Source: Candidatus Hydrogenedentota bacterium
Lineage (GTDB): Bacteria > Hydrogenedentota > Hydrogenedentia > Hydrogenedentales > CAITNO01
Reading direction: 5' to 3'
Assembly (NCBI GenBank): GCA_012730045.1
Contig: JAAYBR010000001.1
Span: 18,507-82,506 of the forward strand
DNA length: 64,000 nucleotides
Shown here in pieces: positions 61,028 through 64,000 of the stretch; the stretch's first letter is position 1; every line of letters starts with the position of its first letter. The notes under the pieces were generated by a model. The model was given only the letters and a program-made list of their open reading frames with translations. It ran no database searches and had not been told where the DNA came from. Both the position numbers and the translations under genes were made by a program.

Positions 61028-61058
61028 CCCGCCCCGTCGTCCATAGGAGCCCACAGTC

Positions 61059-62965
<1,907 letters not shown>

Positions 62966-62966
<1 letters not shown>

Positions 62967-63727
62967 TGGACAACCGGACCATCTCCCTGACCCTGAAAGT
63001 GTGGCGGCAGCCCTCGGCGGACGCGCCCGGAACCTTCCAGACCATCGCCGCGAAGGACGTCTCCACGGACATCTCCTTCCTGGAGATGCTCGACATCGTG
63101 AACGACGGCCTTGAGGCGCGCGGCGAGGAGCCCGTCGCCTTCGACCATGACTGCCGCGAGGGCATCTGCGGCTCCTGCGGCGCCGTCGTCAACGGCCAGG
63201 CCCACGGCCCCCAGGCCGCCACCACCCTCTGCCAGCTCCACATGCGCAAGTTCAACGACGGCGACACCATCATCATCGAGCCGTTCCGCGCGCGGGCGTT
63301 CCCGGTCGTCAAGGACCTCGTGGTGGACCGCGGCGCCCTCGACCGCATCATCCAGGCGGGCGGCTACATTTCCGTGCGCACCGGCGCCGCGCCCGACGCC
63401 CACGCCGTCCCCGTGAAGAAGGACGACGCGGAGCGGGCCATGGACGCCGCCGCCTGCATCGGCTGCGGCGCCTGCGTCGCCGCCTGCCCCAACGCCTCCG
63501 CCAGCCTCTTCACCTCCGCGAAGATCACCCAGCTCTGCAAGCTGCCCCAGGGCCACCCCGAGCGCAACCGCCGCGTCGTCGCCATGGTGCGCCAGATGGA
63601 CGCCGAGGGATTCGGGAGCTGCTCGAAGCACTACGAGTGCCAGGCCGCCTGCCCCAAGGAGGTCAAGGTCGAAAACATCACCCTCATGAACCGCGAGTAC
63701 CTGCGCGCCCTCGCCGGACTGGACTGA
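62966..63727 (+). CDS. sdhB: Succinate dehydrogenase/fumarate reductase iron-sulfur subunit
   Basis: A 253-residue electron-transfer subunit. The 2Fe-2S ligands are Cys63, Cys68, Cys71 and Cys89 ('[10 protein letters not shown]...LCQLH'). The 4Fe-4S set is Cys164, 167, 170 with Cys229-type partner ('[12 protein letters not shown]'), and the 3Fe-4S set includes Cys174, Cys219 and Cys225 ('[12 protein letters not shown]'). ATG 62966 is chosen because it overlaps the sdhA stop and follows GAGGAG; the longer open frame is inside sdhA. Last gene of the operon. No terminator was found downstream; repeats begin about 35 bp after the stop. Confidence 0.97.
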
Positions 63728-63761
63728 TCCGCCGGACAGGGCGGACGCGCGCCGCGGCAGT

Positions 63762-64000
63762 GGCGGGAACGAGGTTGCTTCGCTGCGCTCGCAACGACGG
63801 GGAGAACACGCGTCGTTGCGAGCCCCAGACCGCCCGGCGGCGGGAATGTCGTTGAAGAAAGGCGTGTCAGGCGTCAGATGTCGCGGGAGCCCCCGCACGT
63901 TCTTGGCGGGTCCGTCTGTTATGTGGAGTGCGGTGGCAGAGCGAAGCGGCGACACCGCTTTGCCCGGGGAGGGTCCATGCCGCACCCCTCCCGGCAGCTC
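63762..64000 (-). repeat. Dispersed repeat, copy B, running off the window
   Basis: Bases 63816-64000 are the inverted copy of 33416-33599, and the copy continues to the last base, so its far end lies outside. Bases 63762-63815 hold 'GAGGTTGCTTCGCTGCGCTCGCAACGACGG', a relative of units near 33.15 and 49.75 kb. No gene is visible after sdhB. Confidence 0.88.

Overview
The window is high-GC DNA (roughly two thirds G+C by eye) from a Gram-negative-type bacterium. Evidence for an outer membrane: several lipobox lipoproteins, a tripartite RND pump with its own outer-membrane factor, and Tat-exported enzymes. A DUF1559 prepilin-like protein, Tat-exported Gfo/Idh/MocA and sialidase-family proteins, a DUF4091 protein, a heparinase II/III protein and very long proteins ending in a pseudopilin-like 'ALAVERFR...GRLPERL' domain suggest the PVC superphylum or Candidatus Hydrogenedentota. 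This placement comes from gene content I recognise, not from a computed phylogeny.

Layout. 1-4.3 kb (minus): YgiQ-type radical SAM protein, a PqaA-like exported protein, and a small stand-alone ATPase. 4.4-9.9 kb (plus): a membrane protein with a five-residue A-x-G repeat, then a sugar/glycan cluster (RmlD-like reductase, DegT aminotransferase, GT39-like membrane glycosyltransferase). 10.1-21.0 kb (plus): a YtrA-type GntR regulator, an ABC ATPase, and three tandem giant proteins (1000-1165 aa) that join an ABC-2-like permease region to a large C-terminal region. 21.5-24.5 kb (minus): hisF, trpE, trpG. 25.0-27.5 kb (minus): zinc-type ABC importer with a Fur/Zur-like site over its promoter. 27.8-31.0 kb: a giant DUF2339 membrane protein and a 38-aa membrane peptide gene missed by length cut-offs. 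31.3-37.8 kb: DUF4091 protein, a repeat-rich gene-free stretch, a heparinase-like lipoprotein, and an unknown lipoprotein. 38.0-44.5 kb: MarR regulator plus a complete RND efflux operon with overlapping genes. 44.5-51.4 kb: exported carbohydrate-related enzymes (fucose-isomerase-like, two sialidase-family proteins, Gfo/Idh/MocA oxidoreductase) around a prepilin-like protein. 51.8-55.9 kb: a second ABC cassette, one ATPase and two paralogous permeases, translationally coupled. 56.2-59.4 kb (minus): SGNH hydrolase-like protein, a 48-aa membrane peptide and a TrpB2-type tryptophan synthase. 59.6-63.7 kb (plus): small sulfotransferase-like protein and sdhCAB.

Two themes stand out. First, the giant permease-fusion operon at 10.1-21.0 kb is the best candidate for an undescribed system: one ATPase serves three tandem permeases, each with a large, presumably extracytoplasmic region; in copies 1 and 2 the ends are nearly identical while a segment near residues 780-885 has diverged. 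Second, the spaces between genes are full of short dispersed palindromic and direct repeats. Some of these have entered genes: they appear in frame inside the GT39-like protein, probably inside the ZnuA-like His-rich loop, and they supply the last codons and stop of the third giant protein. No rRNA, tRNA, CRISPR array, transposase or phage gene was seen.
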